64,000 bases of DNA. Source: Ecdyonurus torrentis (Eukaryota; Arthropoda; Insecta; Ephemeroptera; Heptageniidae). Below the pieces are notes generated by a model, which saw only the letters and a program-made list of their open reading frames with translations, did no database searches and was not told the origin of the DNA. The DNA lies in NCBI GenBank assembly GCA_949318235.1, contig OX439133.1:32770080-32834079 (forward strand). The letters run 5' to 3'. Position numbers and translations under genes: made by a program. Shown here piece after piece: positions 11,790 through 24,739 of the stretch (its first letter is position 1; each line of letters starts with the position of its first letter).

Positions 11790-13113
11790 ATATAAATAAA
11801 CACATTAATATCACAAGCTTTATATTTTTACACTGTTTTAAACTTCTTGATTTTAATTTTTTTTATTTCTATGTTTTCATTGATTAAGTTAACTAAATTA
11901 TCTGTATATGAAAAGAAAACATTCAGTATTTTCTAATGCCTTTTTATGTAATTTTAACGTTCATTTACTACTAATAATTAATTAAAAATATTAAGTATTT
12001 TAACAGTTATATAATGTTTAAGTTACTTGTAATTTGTATTTTTATTATTTTTTTTTTTGTATGACCTTACACTGAAATTTGAAAAATAACAACGAATGTT
12101 CAGTTTAGAACTAGACTGACTATACCCGAAGTTTTCTTGTGCTAAAATTTTTATTTATTGCGGAAACGATTCTTCATGTAGTTTACAGACATAAATAATT
12201 TGTTCAGATACATCCAGATTACAGTTTGCATAAGTTTATACTAAAATAAGATATTGATGCTAAGTTTGTATTGACGTGAAAAGCATTCATCATAACCATA
12301 TTCGAAATGAACATAAAATAATAACAATCTTATTTTTTAACTTTTAAAAAAATGACTAAAATAAAATACTTTGAAAACCTAACTTCTAAAATATTTGTTT
12401 TTAAGGTATTTTTGTGATTTAAAATATTAATTTATACAAAAACATAGGAAGTAACAAAAAAAAAGTAAAGTTGTTATAAATTTCTGTCAATCAATCCTAA
12501 ATAATGGCAAGTTTCATTCGCTATCTAGAGTGTCAAATGTTAAATGTCTTGTTATGGTAATTTAAAACAGTCACCAAAATATTTATCTGTGACCTACAAC
12601 TTGGTTTTTGTATTTAATAGCTCGCTTATGTTTTGTAATTATCATATTAAAATTTTAGTTTTTCGATGTATCATGACAAAACACTGCCACATTTTGTTAT
12701 TATATTCACTTATTAACTGATTATTTTATGGTTTGCTTAATTATTTAGTTTATTTATATAGTTACTAATTGTCATTTATTGATTTTTGAGGCTTTAAAAA
12801 GATCAACACTCCTTTATCTACTATATGATGCATTTTTACTAATAAAGAAATAATTTTACTAAATTAAAACAGCCTAATTGATTTTACGACAATGTGACTG
12901 GAAAATATTTATTAATTTTGATCAACGTAAAATATTATTTAAATAATAACTTTTACTTAAAAAAACATATAATAGCACAACAATTTGTATTTGCTGATAT
13001 TTAATGTGAAATGCTGACTTCTAAGTTGTAATTTTGAGAATGAAAAATAAAAACATCAAAACATTAGAAACTATTTCAGAGATCAACTAATATGTCAAAT
13101 ATTAGAATTACAG
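11790..13113. other. Lectin 1 intron 1, distal part
   Basis: AT-rich intron, collinear with A2 32955-34310. No additional exon, RNA gene or element recognised. Confidence 0.5.
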
Positions 13114-13121
13114 CGGTTTTT

Positions 13122-13411
13122 CAATGGCGGATCTAGGAATTTGGTTTGGGGGGGGCGACACCAGGGAAATTTTTCCAGTTTGGGGACGGGGGTAGGGGGC
13201 AGCCCGCCGCAGGCGAAAATTTTTTTAGGGACACGCCCCTTTTTGGGAAAAACGCAAAAATAGTATACTTGAGAAAATAACTTTAAAATTATTTTAGTTT
13301 AATTTTTTTATTTTTTTTATCACGTTTTTTTCCCACCCTTATTTAATGACATTGTAAAAATATGTGCAAATTGTTAACTGAAACCAAAAAAAAAAAAAAA
13401 AAATTAAAGAT

Positions 13412-13442
<31 letters not shown>

Positions 13443-14886
13443 GTATTTCATATTTTTGAAATTCCAAATCTTTGTTTTAAATTTTATCTTATTACAGAGT
13501 AACCACAAGAATTTTTATTTAATAAACAATTAGCAAGTCGTTATATTTAAAATGCCAAAAATAATGCACCTCAATTTAATTTAAAAATTGAGATCGTATA
13601 AGAAAAAAAAATTATCCATATAGGGGTCTAATTTTTATCATGCAAATGAAATTTTCGCATAAAATTTTCAATTTAGACTGAATTTGTCACCTACAGAATT
13701 TTAAGAACCTTATAAAATAATAAGACTTTTGAACAAAAATTGGTTCAAAACAATACACATAAAATTATAAAAGCAAGATCATGATACATTAGATTTAATG
13801 GAGCTCATCGCTGTTTAGCGCACGGGGATAGCTAAGAGTCCCCTAGTTTAATATTACGCTGATGAAGAAAAACACGTCTTTTGCGATTTTTGAGAAACTA
13901 CTCCACCGATTCCGGAGAAATTAGACATACTTTTGCACGTGCTTTTATAGATATCTAAATGTCAAAGATTTTTTTTTAGCCCAATAGCTTTTAATCTGTG
14001 ATTATTAAGATTAAAAAAAATAATAAAAAATAAAAACGCAGAACTCCTTGAAAAGTTCAAATTTATTTAAAATAGTTCGTTTCTTGCAAGTGGTCCATTT
14101 TTGTTATTTTGCTCATTTTTCCTCACAAAGTAGTTTATTAGGGAGGGATGCGCGGGGGGGGGGGGGGGCGAAGAAAGTAAAATAAATATAAGGTACTACT
14201 ATGTAGCGGTGTATTTTTATTGTTATCATTTTTATTAGTTCAGGTTGCTGTACCCAAAAATGAAATTTAAAAAATTGTATCTCAAAAACTATCGTCACAA
14301 AATTGAACAGAGCAACAAAGTGTTGGAAAATCTCCTTTGCTAATGCGAATTTACAGTGGTTTAAGAAAATACTAAAGATAACTTTTAATGAAAAATAACT
14401 TTCAGATTTTTTCCAGAACGCATTGCCGAGAAAAAAAAAATCACAAATTGACCCATTTTAATTTTAATATATGCAATCTTCAATAATTTTTTTTCTTTGA
14501 AAAAATGTTGTTAAATTTGTTTTAAAGCTCAAATTCATTAAAAGAATAGATCTGCAGATTACGCTGGTATTAATTGTTGAGAAGTTGATCTATTTAATTT
14601 TGCACACGGTGAGCTTGAAATTTCGTATCTATAATATACACGCTAAAGGGGGCTTATTTGTGGAAGATTTAATTTGAGCTGAAACTTGGAGTTTAGAGAA
14701 TTTAAGTTTTTTGGTTCATTTAAGCTAAAAAATGTCATAATTGAGTGTTTTGACAAAAATGCTACCCTAAAGTAAGACCTTAATAAATAAAAAAATGAAT
14801 TATGTATGTATTATAGGTAAATAAGAAAAGAGCGCTGTAGCTGCGATTTTTTATTGCATTTTTTGAAGATAATTTTTCTTTCCTTT

Positions 14887-14929
<43 letters not shown>

Positions 14930-15037
14930 TTTTATTCTCTCGCTTTTTTTCTTTTTTCCTCTTTTTTTTTCCGCCCACGTGGACCGTTTGGGGGGGGGCG
15001 ATCGCCCCCCTCGCTCCCCCCCCTGGATCCGCCCTTG
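13122..15037 (+). mobile_element. hAT-like non-autonomous transposon, 1.9 kb
   Basis: Seen: terminal inverted repeats CAATGGCGGATCTAGG and CTGGATCCGCCCTTG (reverse: CAAGGGCGGATCCAG). An 8-bp direct repeat CGGTTTTT sits immediately outside both ends (13114-13121, 15038-15045). Duplicon A2 lacks the element at the corresponding place (about 34318). G-rich subterminal tracts lie at both ends. Known: CAnnG-type ends with 8-bp duplications are the hAT pattern. No transposase frame, so non-autonomous. A second copy (46267-51584) is of nearly equal length once its nested palindrome is removed. Confidence 0.85.
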
Positions 15038-15045
15038 CGGTTTTT

Positions 15046-15892
15046 TTACTTTATATAAAACAAAAATTTATGCAATTTATAATCTTGAATATATCTGAAT
15101 GTGACAATTATGATTGTTATTATTGCACAGAATATTTTAGAAACATCAATTAAAATCACGTAAGAAGAACATTAAATAAGTAGCAAGTAATTTAATTTAA
15201 ATAATCTATTGACTCACTTGTTAGTGGTATTAATTAAGTAATTATTGTCAAAATTATCGAACACAAAATATTTCATTCGCAAGCTAGCAAATATAATTTT
15301 ACGTGTAAAATAAAGTTTCAACATGTAACTGGCAGAGATAAGAACATCCATGTATATAAGTCAACTTACTGAATCTATCTGCTTTAAAATAACATCACAA
15401 AGTAAGATTTAATATTATTTTTATATTGAAATTGCGGTACTAACATTTTGTTCGGGTAGCTATGTAAATAAAGTAAAAATTAAATCAAACGCTTAAATTA
15501 AAAAAAAATTATTGATATTTAATTTGTTCTGAAAGACTCCATACAGATCAAGTAAAAATAATTTCTGACACATTTTAATTATTTAAAATTAATTTTACTA
15601 AATAACAAAAGAAATTACACGCTTTTCATATTAAAAATGGCTTAAAACAGAACCAAAACTTTACACGGGTTACATATAAATTTTTATCGCACTTTTTAAA
15701 TAATCAAGTATCACTTGTTCTGAATATTATTATATTTTATTGTTAATTTAACTTAATTTAATGTTCTTAATATTTTTAAAGATGTAATCAAGTGATAACG
15801 TATATTTAGATCTCAATTCTAAAATAATAAAATAATTCACAAAAGTTAAGTTGTACAGTACTGAAGGTATTTTTAAATAATTGCCTTCCTAT
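15046..15892. other. Lectin 1 intron 1, proximal part
   Basis: AT-rich intron between the hAT-like element and exon 1, collinear with A2 34330-35080. Nothing else recognised. Confidence 0.5.
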
Positions 15893-15898
15893 ACTTAC

Positions 15899-15968
15899 CA
15901 AAGTTATGTTTTGCAGAAGTGTCACGTCAAAAGTTGTTTCGTCTTCTAGGCAAGTGTAGGTGTAATGA
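15899..15968 (-). other. Lectin 1, exon 1: 5' untranslated
   Basis: Begins about 30 bp below the TATA box (start estimated, not exact) and ends at the donor TTG|GTAAGT (15899/15898). It contains no ATG. Sequence and splice site are closely conserved in A2 (35086 to about 35155). Confidence 0.75.
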
Positions 15969-15990
15969 AAGTTACTGCTGTCAAATTGTC

Positions 15991-15998
15991 CTTTTATA
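15991..15998 (-). promoter_or_regulatory. TATA box of lectin 1
   Basis: TATAAAAG on -, in context GGGTATAAAAGGAC, about 92 bp upstream of the exon 1 donor. In A2 the same position reads TTTAAAAG. Confidence 0.8.
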
Positions 15999-16039
15999 CC
16001 CAAATTATCAACTGCAAAAATCTCTCTCCCTCATGTATG

Positions 16040-16045
16040 CACGTG
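16040..16045. promoter_or_regulatory. Conserved CACGTG E-box upstream of the TATA box
   Basis: CACGTG in the conserved block CATGTATGCACGTGCT, about 45 bp upstream of the TATA box. Preserved in A2 at 35227-35232, while sequence further upstream diverges. Known: CACGTG is a bHLH-type site; use here is inference. Confidence 0.4.
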
Positions 16046-16384
16046 CTTGGTTTCTCCAAACCTCTTTTTTTATTTAACTCACGTGTTCAACTTTTGATCT
16101 CTACATCCTGGTTTTTGAGGTTATTTTGATCACTTTATGTAACTTTGACGTAATTGTAATTTTTATAAGACGAAATAATTATCAGTATTTCATCATCTTA
16201 TGTCGCAAAAGTAACCTACTCTATACTTATCTTAAAAATAATAATAAACAAAAAAAAAGAAAAGATAACTTTTCTTAATATTATAACGAAGGTTATCTTA
16301 TTATTATTATTTTTTTTTTTTGATCGTATAATAGTTTTGAGCCTTTTGTGTTAATATGAAAACTACAAGGAAAGCGCAACTCAC

Positions 16385-16698
16385 ATAATTTATGCTGCTT
16401 TCTTGTCATAGCATAAACCATAACCATGCTAAATTAATGCAACATAAATAATTATACTGTACAGTTTCGGTCAAATGAACAGTTACCATTTAAACTCGAT
16501 GTTTTTTACCGCGTTAAATTTTGTTCAATTTTGAAACCTTGTTTATGATTATTCATTGAACTATATATTCTCGATCACATCTATATTCAAATTCATTGAG
16601 TCTTGAGTAATAGTTGACAAAGACACCACAAGAAGTCACCTGTGATGCACTCAGGTAGACAATCTGGCGGGTAAATATTTTGCTTGCTTGCTTGCTCA

Positions 16699-16781
<83 letters not shown>

Positions 16782-17620
16782 AAGAAATGCATTTAATGTT
16801 TTTTTATGTTTCAAAATAACTGCTGACTTACCGATTTGCCCGATTAAGAGATTAAAATTAAGATATTTTTTTTTTTATCATTTATATCAATATGATTTGT
16901 AATGACAGCAATTTGGTAAGAAAATAGTTCGAAACTTGTTATCAAACAAATACTTGAAAGCATTTCTCACAAGAGAGAGAGAGAGAGAATGAGCAAGCAA
17001 GCAAGCAAAATATTTACCCGCCAGATTGTCTACCTGAGTGCATCACAGGTGACTTCTGGTGGTGTCTTTGTCAACTATTACAATATATAGACTCAATGAA
17101 TTTGAATATAGATGTGATTGAGAATATAGAGTTCAATGAATAATCATAAACAAGGTTGCAAAATTAAACGAAATTTAACGCGGTAAAAAACATCGAGTTT
17201 AAATGGTAACTATTCATTTGATCGAAACTGTACAACACAATATTTTATAGTATAGTTATGATGATGTATATAGATACGTTGCACATTCTTGCGCTTTGTC
17301 GCCATGTTAGTGGTACATATTGCAATGAAGAGCATAGGTGACGCAACACTTTCTTGCATTATTAAAAGTTTACTTCCACTATAATCATATTTTTATTTTC
17401 TTATTTAAAAGATCCTAGAAATATAGTTTAGATTTTGGTTTGAAGCTAAGTTTGCTATTAAAAAATATATAAATAAATAAGTTTTTTCCAATGCTGGCCT
17501 CTGTATTTCTGACCACAGTAATGGTGGCTCAGAAATATAAGTGCAATTGTTGTATAGCATAGATTATGCTGTATTAAAATAATTGTGCTGATAATGAGCT
17601 GGCAGTCTGCTAGCATAATT
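16385..17620. repeat. TAGCATAA-type repeat, split by a foldback insertion
   Basis: Left part to ATAATTATACTGTA (16461) and right part from TACAACACAATATT (17231) are the two halves of the repeat seen intact at 6534-6722 (ATTATGCTGTACAACATAAT). The split falls exactly at the TA. Confidence 0.7.
16462..17230. mobile_element. Foldback element, Tc1/mariner-like ends, TA target duplication
   Basis: Seen: CAGTTTCGGTCAAATGAACA at the left and the complementary TCATTTGATCGAAACTG at the right, flanked by TA on both sides. Arms of about 300 bp pair closely. The centre holds a (CT)n tract (16694-16778) and, opposite, a shorter (GA)n near 16974-16988. The intact relative of the host repeat at 6601-6612 is the empty site with one TA. 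Second copy at 45351-46256. Known: TA duplication with CAGT ends fits Tc1/mariner MITEs. No coding capacity. Confidence 0.85.
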
Positions 17621-18020
17621 ATTACATATTTATTTCCATGATAGAGTAAAATATGGAAGATTTATTTGCTAAGCCAGGCAGTTGAGAGTAACAAATTATT
17701 ATTTTAAGTCTTGGTCGTGTCTCACATTAAATTATTATTACTATTGACAACATCAAAATACACACATTGTTGTGTATAAATATAAACACAAGTCCATAAA
17801 CATTTAAACAAGAAAATAAAAACCTTAACACAAATATTATAGTAGAAAAAAATGGTGACGTAAACACAATAACAACGATGTGTAATGAAAAGTCTTTTGT
17901 TATGTGTAAGAGTGGGCCAAACATATTGTCAGACAAACCTTGCACTTTTAGAAAAAAAATTTTCATTTTTTTTTATAATTAAGACGATTATTTATTTATT
18001 TATTTTTATGTATTTTTATT
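17240..18020. other. No gene seen
   Basis: AT-rich sequence including the tail of the TAGCATAA-type repeat. A 79-codon open frame on - (17727-17966) has no homology that I recognise and no splice context. Confidence 0.4.
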
Positions 18021-18022
18021 AA

Positions 18023-18038
18023 TTGATTGATTGATTGG

Positions 18039-18125
<87 letters not shown>

Positions 18126-18145
18126 GTTGGTTGGTTGGTTGATTG
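18023..18145. repeat. (GATT)n grading into (GGTT)n
   Basis: About 100 bp of GATT followed by five GGTT units, then GATT again. Confidence 0.9.
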
Positions 18146-18709
18146 ATTGGTTTATTTATTTATTTATACTTAAAGATAATGGTATTTGGTTGTCAATGCT
18201 TTTATAATATACGAAATTAGTGTCGCATCGATAACAATAAATTTTGCTCCAAAAATATATAAAATGCAAAAAAAAAGTAACGATATTGTGATATTGTTAT
18301 TTCGTTATAACACGGTGTAATGTATAAACAAATGTTAAGTTTCAAACCAACGACTGTTAATCAGTATTTAATTATAAAATTGAATGTGCAGTATGTTTCA
18401 TCAAAGACTGTTATTTATTCGCAAGTCTTACAAGTCTTGGGTTCGATACTCGAAATCTCTATAAGGATAACAATAGGATCAACTAGCCTCTCATTATAAC
18501 GATCTCGTTAAAAATTCAAATTCAAAATATATTTATTCATTTCTTTCATCCTACAATCACAAAATACACATCTAAGCATATCCAATTAGGTTAATGTAAA
18601 TAAAAATTCAGAATTTAGAAATAATGATAAATAATAGTCAATAAAATTCAACAATTCAATTATTACATATTAATATTAAGGAAATATATACAACATATCG
18701 AGCAGTGCT

Positions 18710-18902
18710 CCGCAGCATTTTGGTACTTGTGCAATCTCCGCGGGTGCAATTTTGGCACATGTGCAATCTACGCCACGCTACAAATGGCACATCTGTACAG
18801 GCTAAGCGTATAAAGATTTTTTTTTTAAAGTTGAGCGCGAAGAATGCACATGTGCCAAAAATGCACCCGCGGAGCTTGCACTAGTACCAAAATGCCGCGT
18901 AG
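18710..18902. repeat. Hairpin MITE, GC-richer
   Basis: Inverted arms: CCGCAGCATTTTGGTAC pairs with GTACCAAAATGCCGCG, and CCGCGGGTGCAATTTTGGCA with the complementary segment near 18852-18872. Single copy in the window. Confidence 0.7.
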
Positions 18903-19072
18903 CCATCGATATATAATATAAAATAGTTAATATAACGAGAATAAATTGGAGAGCTATTTTATATTTGGTCTTTTAAAAATTCAACAATTGTATTTATATA
19001 AAATTGTTTGTTTAATAGTAACGTTGCCAATGCCTTTTAAAATATGATTCGATCTTTAGTCTGTCTAATATG

Positions 19073-19592
19073 TAGGGAGCGCAGAAATAGGTGTTTTTGC
19101 CCCAAAATAGTAAACTATGCAGGTGTTTTTATTGGTGCGAAATAGGTGATGTTTAAGTAATAGTTGATTTATTAGTCAATTTTTATTTTATTTTATTTTC
19201 ATGAAAAAAAAAACAATTTCAACATTTTTCACATATTTATCAACTATTTTCATATATCTTTTTCATGATTTGTTGGAAATTTGTACATTTCTAAGGAAAT
19301 TAAAAAAAAATGAAAAAATTAGAATAAAAAAAAATATTTTGTTTCTTTCAATTTTTTTTAACCTTTTTTTCAAATTTCCTTAGAAATGTACAAGTTTTTA
19401 CCAAATCATGATAAAAATGTGGAAATAGTTTAAAATTAGGTTTAAAATGTTGAAATAGTTGTTTTTCATGATATAGGTGAATACAGGTGATTTTTAGATT
19501 GGGTCAAAAGGTCACAATATAATGGATCTGGTTAAATAATTAAAATAGCACCCAAAACGCAAATAGTTGAAAAAAATTTTTTGCGCTCTCTA
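19073..19592. mobile_element. 520-bp foldback with near-perfect 8-bp duplication
   Basis: Ends TAGGGAGCGCA and TGCGCTCTCTA. Flanks are CTAATATG (19065-19072) and CTAATATC (19593-19600), 7 of 8 identical. The interior is palindromic (TACATTTCTAAGGAAATT near 19283 with its complement near 19375). Ends and duplication size fit a hAT-like MITE (inference). Confidence 0.7.
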
Positions 19593-20124
19593 CTAATATC
19601 TGTACGTAGATTATTATAAATCTGCAAACATCCTGGGTAAGGTCCTCTATTATATATTTCAGTTTTTTTATAAATACATGTAATTTTTTATTTCTCATTT
19701 CTTGTATTGTGGCTGTGATTTATTTCATGACTAGTAAAGTATGGTAAATTTAGTTTTACTTTCATTGAACATTCAAGTATATCAACACATGCAACAGTAA
19801 TTATTGTTAACATTTTAAATAAATCTCTACATTCAGTTCTAAGTTCAAAAACATTCAGTTTTAAAACATTGCCTACGTTATACGATAATATATCGATAAC
19901 AATAGTTTTTCAATAACGATAACTACAAATCATACTACCATGTTTTTATTGGAGTAAAATATTTTAGGTCTAAATTAATAAAATGTACTTTACTTAAATG
20001 GATTACCCACCACAATTTTTTGGTGGTGTTTTTGAATTTGTGTGCGTGTTATTTCATAAGTTTGGAGCAATATATAACGTATCGTTAAACAAAAATTGTT
20101 ATTAGTTAATTATTGTTATCTTAA

Positions 20125-20447
20125 GGTGAAAAATCAAGTACTGCGGAATGGGACTAAAAAATTGAAAAATAAAATCAGAAATTTTGCAGTGTTACATTAA
20201 GATCCCGTATCTTTAAAAATGTAAAAAATAAAAAATGTGGTATCACCATGCTAAATTTTTAAATAGATTTTTTAACTGTTAACAAGAGCCCATGTTAATT
20301 TCAATAATTTTTTCTCTCTTATTTGAAGGTTACGGGTTCAGAAAATTTTATCATAGGTAGCTGTTGCAATAACATTCAAATGGCATTATAATGATTCAAA
20401 ATTTTTTTTTACATTTTGAGATACAAGCCATCTACATATAAAACTTC
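20125..20447 (+). mobile_element. MITE-C, diverged copy
   Basis: TTAA then GGTGAAAAATCAAGTACTGC, similar along its length to 6076-6403. The right end is diverged and its limit approximate. Confidence 0.6.
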
Positions 20448-20449
20448 AA

Positions 20450-21890
20450 TACAACAATGTAACATAATATAAATGCTACACGTCATAAAGTCTGGTTTAT
20501 TTTACATTTCTAATGCACATGATAAATAAACTTTTGTTTTCTACCAGTCAAACATATATACACGGACCGACTAAATAACTTAATTTATGCTGCATGTAAT
20601 TTATTATAATATAGCAAATGCTTCAAAAAATCCGTTTAATTTGCTGATTTCTAATACAAATCATGCTATAAGTATTAGAGGTAATTTACTTAAGTACAGC
20701 TTGGTTTATGATGTTTAAACTGCAGAAATTTGCAGCTGTGCTGTCTTGTTTATTGCAATCTAATTTTAGTGTGAAAGATCCTAATTTATATTATATATAA
20801 AATTATAAACATTTTTATCTCAAGTTCATGACCTTCAACTTGACTTTATAATCTCTAGCAAATATTTCGTAATTCCCCACTAGTTGTTTTATTTTGGTAA
20901 ATAATGAAGTAATTATTACCGTGTTTATATATTACATTACACTATGAAATCTCGCTATAATATGTTTGCATATTTTTGTTTACCTTTCCTGCGGTTTGCG
21001 CTACTTAAGTGCCGCCTGAAGTGACGCGACTGCCTTTAAAATTGCAAGCACTACAGATAGCTTGTGTATCCAGGTTTCAGGTCACAGGTTTGACTAGGCC
21101 TTAAAAATAAATTATTTTAAGATTTAGGAGGCAGGAGCAGATATTGAATTCAAAAGTAAAAAAAGAAAAGTTGTGTGTGAGGAAGAGAGAGAAGATGGGA
21201 GAAACAATAGCCCCTTACACGATACCAAGTAGGCAAACTGCTATACAAGTGTGTTGAAAAAGTTGCATAAGTATGCAGGGGCGATCACAATCTAGTTTAA
21301 CTTTTTATATTATTTATTTGCTTTCTTTTCAATATTTCAGCAATATTTCAGAAATATTTTACTTCAAAACTTTTAGTAACATCCAGAAGTAGCTGACCAC
21401 CCAACCACTAACTTCAAAAGGATAAATGTTTTATAATATATATTAATTACCTTTCTAAATAACTTTTAGTTATATTTATTTATAAGTTAATATTTAAATT
21501 AATTGCAAATAAAAATCTACAATTATACAAAAATTTAACATATGATAAATAACAAACAAATATAATTATGCAAAAATATAATTCTTAAATATAAATTATA
21601 ATTTTAAATTAAAAATAAAAATTAAAGTTAAACCAAAATCTTATTGAAATTAATAATTTACTAAAAATAATGTTTTAAATAACACGAATAAAACAATAAG
21701 TTAAAATGTTACATTTGATTAATTTTTTTTTAATTATTTCTACTCGCTTGTTAGTGTTACAAAATCAAAATAATTTCTAATTATAAATATAAAAGTTGTC
21801 AATTTTAGAAACGACATCCGTAGGTTACAAAATTGTGCTTCATACAATTGATTTACAAGTTGCAACATTTAATGGAACAAGAGGCTTAAA
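20450..21890. other. No gene; part resembles the lectin 3' flank
   Basis: AT-rich. 21213-21310 (CCTTACACGATACCAAGTAG ... GTTGCATAAGTATGCAGGGG) matches the 3'-flanking segment of lectins 1 and 2 (7153-7250, 28993-29090) and 52619-52720. No lectin exon follows it here. Confidence 0.5.
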
Positions 21891-21893
21891 GCC

Positions 21894-22090
21894 TTTGTCC
21901 ACATGTAACAAAATATGCATTGAATTAATAAACACAAAATGTGATCTACAAAACTGATAAGTGATGACAGTTTGTACCCCACCCCCAAAGTGCGTAAAAC
22001 TACGTTTGTCTTATGCTGAGCAATGTTATTCATTACTCCAGTATGGCGACGAAATGCATTAAATATGACATCATGCGAATACACCCTATA
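21894..22090 (+). repeat. Chimeric MITE: A-type left half, B-type right half
   Basis: Left AAAGCCTTTGTCCACATG through TGTGATCTACAAAACTGAT is MITE-A. From about 22004 (TTTGTCTTATGCTGAGCAAT) to ATACACCCTATA it is MITE-B. Confidence 0.65.
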
Positions 22091-23674
22091 GTATGATATA
22101 TAAGTGTATACTATAGCATGGCTGAACGAAGCAGTTTTTGTGGGAGGAGCTGTACATAAAAATTATGTTATTTTATATGCTGCTGCAAGGAGCTAGCATG
22201 AAAAAAACGTGGATATTTTTGTTCTTGTATAATATGAAGTAAGATAAATTTATTTTTTGCTATACAATATGATGATTCCACAATGATTTGTGACGTCATA
22301 ACAAAAAGGGGGTTGATGTTGCACTGCTGTTTGTTGTCTTGATGTAAATATATCTTCTTTCTTGACGCACAGTACACTGCACATATATGTCTTGGTTCTT
22401 CGTAACACTTGGTTACCACACGCACGCATCACGACAACTTACATGGATCGCTCTGCCACGGCTTGAGAGTCGAACTTGGATCCTCTTGAGTCTTCTTCTA
22501 TTTTTTCGTCAACGCAACCCTCTTCCCCTGCCCCAATCACACGCATGACCCTTGCTCTTCTGGGGGGGTGTGCTGTAAGTCCTCAAGAGAAACTCGGTAC
22601 CGAGAAAGGGGGCGTGGCTCACGAATTCTCGAGAGAAAAAATCAACAAAGGTGTTCCGTAAAGTTCTCGTAACGACTTTCTGTCACGGGTTTCTCGTTCT
22701 CGAGACAACAATGCGAAAAACTTCTCGGCACCTACTATGATGCCGAGAACGTTCTCGATACACTTTAAAATCTGTTTTTAAACGTTTTTCGATGGAAATA
22801 ATTACCATTTTTTGACAGAAATATTAAATAAACTTAATTTTAAGTATAAATTAATGATTTTATTTCAATACTTAATTTATATAAGTACTTTTATTCTACA
22901 TAGAAAAAAAGCATTTTTACGTCACATGTGCACAGTCTATAGTAATTATAGCTAATATAATCACTTTGTTTGAACGATTTAAAATTAACTCAGGGACTTC
23001 AAACTCGGTGCGAGTAAAGATAAGTTATTCGTCTTTTAGGTAATATTAGTTTAAAACACATAACTAAACTTTTTTTTGTTTTGTAAATTATACCAAAAAT
23101 TAAAGTTTGCTGATTCTATGAAAATAACGTCTTTTCTGAGTTACATTGACCTCACGAGAACAAAAGTGATCACTAAAACTTCCTTATTATTTAATAACTA
23201 ACCCTCTATAGTGATATAAAGGTGGTACGTACAACCTTTAAATTTGAGTTCTCCGGTTACGATTTAATAAATAACGTCTTTAGTGGGATAAACTGACTTT
23301 ACGAGAGCAATTGTGACCACTAAAGTTTATTATATATTGTTTAGTATTTTTCATGTGTTTTGCGTAGCTGTGAAAAATGTACTCTTTAGATTTTACACCG
23401 CTTTTTGTGTTTTAAATGATTGCTATTTTGAAAATATGACATACCGGATATGACCATAATATGTCCATATGGATATTTAAATTCACGATAAGTAAAAAAA
23501 GTTTTAAATTTTTATCTCTATTTGTAAAATTATGGCACCTAGCTTCTTAGGCGCTACTTTGGTACAATCCAAACTTTTCAACGTGCCATATTTCCCGCTA
23601 AAATCATTTTAAATAGTAATGTTACTTAGATGCATTTTTATAGACAATTAAAAAAAAAGCAAAAAAAGTATATA

Positions 23675-23757
23675 GTTTGACTATATATATATATATATAT
23701 AGTCAAACGTATTGTCAGATATACAATTCACACTTGTATATCTGACAATACGTTGGA
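23675..23757. repeat. Double hairpin
   Basis: GTTTGACTATATATATATAT followed by ATAGTCAAAC forms one stem. CGTATTGTCAGATATA with TATATCTGACAATACG, around CAATTCACACTTG, forms a second perfect 16-bp stem. Confidence 0.8.
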
Positions 23758-23955
23758 CTAATTTTAAAATTTCAATCGCAAGATCTTTTGCTCACAATAC
23801 ATTAAATAGTATATTTAAACACCCCTTTTTTTCGTACTTTGTTAAAAAAAAATGAACTTAAATATATATATTTTTCTTTTTTATACATGCAACAGTAAGC
23901 AAAAAAAAAAGAGTCAAATTAATATCATAAAAACAAAAAAAATTGCATATTCTTA

Positions 23956-24261
23956 AAGGCATAGTACACCTTGATCAAAAAATTTGTGTATCTTAACATA
24001 TACCTAAATATCAATGATTTAACCGAAGTCATTGATTTCTAATTTATTTTCTATTCACAAAATAGCAACTGCGGGCTTATGACGTCACATCTCACCTGTT
24101 TAGTGTTTCAGTTTGCGTGGACTAGCACAAACCCGCAGCTGCCAATTTACGAATGGAAAATAAATAAGAAATCAATAATGACTCCGGCAAAATCAACGTT
24201 GATTTTCAGGTTTGCTAGGATATTACACAAAATTTTTGTTCAAGGTGTTCTACGCCTTTAA
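23956..24261. repeat. MITE-E copy 1
   Basis: Ends AAAGGCATAGTACACCTTGA and TCAAGGTGTTCTACGCCTTT are inverted repeats. The interior is partly palindromic, around two ATTGATTTC-type segments and a GACGTCACA. Confidence 0.75.
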
Positions 24262-24344
24262 TGAACTTACAGTTTCTTGTTTTTTTATTATTATTTTGCA
24301 CCTTACGCCTTTGCTAAAAATTTCAAAAAAACTGAGAGTGCTAT

Positions 24345-24695
24345 AATTTGGACGAAATGCAAAACACCTTGAAGAAAAAAACTAGTCTAAAATACCTAAA
24401 AATCAACCCTGTTTTGGCCAGAGTCGATGATTTCTAAATTATTGTCCATTAAAGAAACGGCAGATGTCTTTTTTTTTATGTCACAGCTCACTTGTTTTAC
24501 ACGAGCGTGAACCAGTGAGCTATCACCGTTACAAAAACGCATCTTTTCTTATTCTTACTGAATGGATAAAATAAATGTGTCATTAATGACTCGAACCAAT
24601 TCAACGTTGATACTCAGGTACGTTAGGATATATTACACGTACGCATTCTTTTTTTTTTTTTTTTTTTTTTTTCCTAAGGTGTTCTACGCCTTTAA
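24345..24695. repeat. MITE-E copy 2, diverged
   Basis: Right end AAGGTGTTCTACGCCTTTAA as in copy 1; left end diverged (AAAACACCTTGAAG). The interior carries ACACGAGCGTGAACCAGTGAG and a poly(T) tract. Confidence 0.6.
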
Positions 24696-24739
24696 TTTTT
24701 ATCATTAGCCACGTGCAATCTTTATTTTTCTGAACTATG

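Noticed and set aside
15806..16003. 65-codon frame on - covering lectin 1 exon 1
   Set aside because: It has no ATG in the transcribed part, includes the TATA box and runs past the splice donor; the segment is a 5' untranslated exon.
18425..18460. tRNA-like B-box GGGTTCGATACTC
   Set aside because: No A-box at the right distance and no cloverleaf arms.
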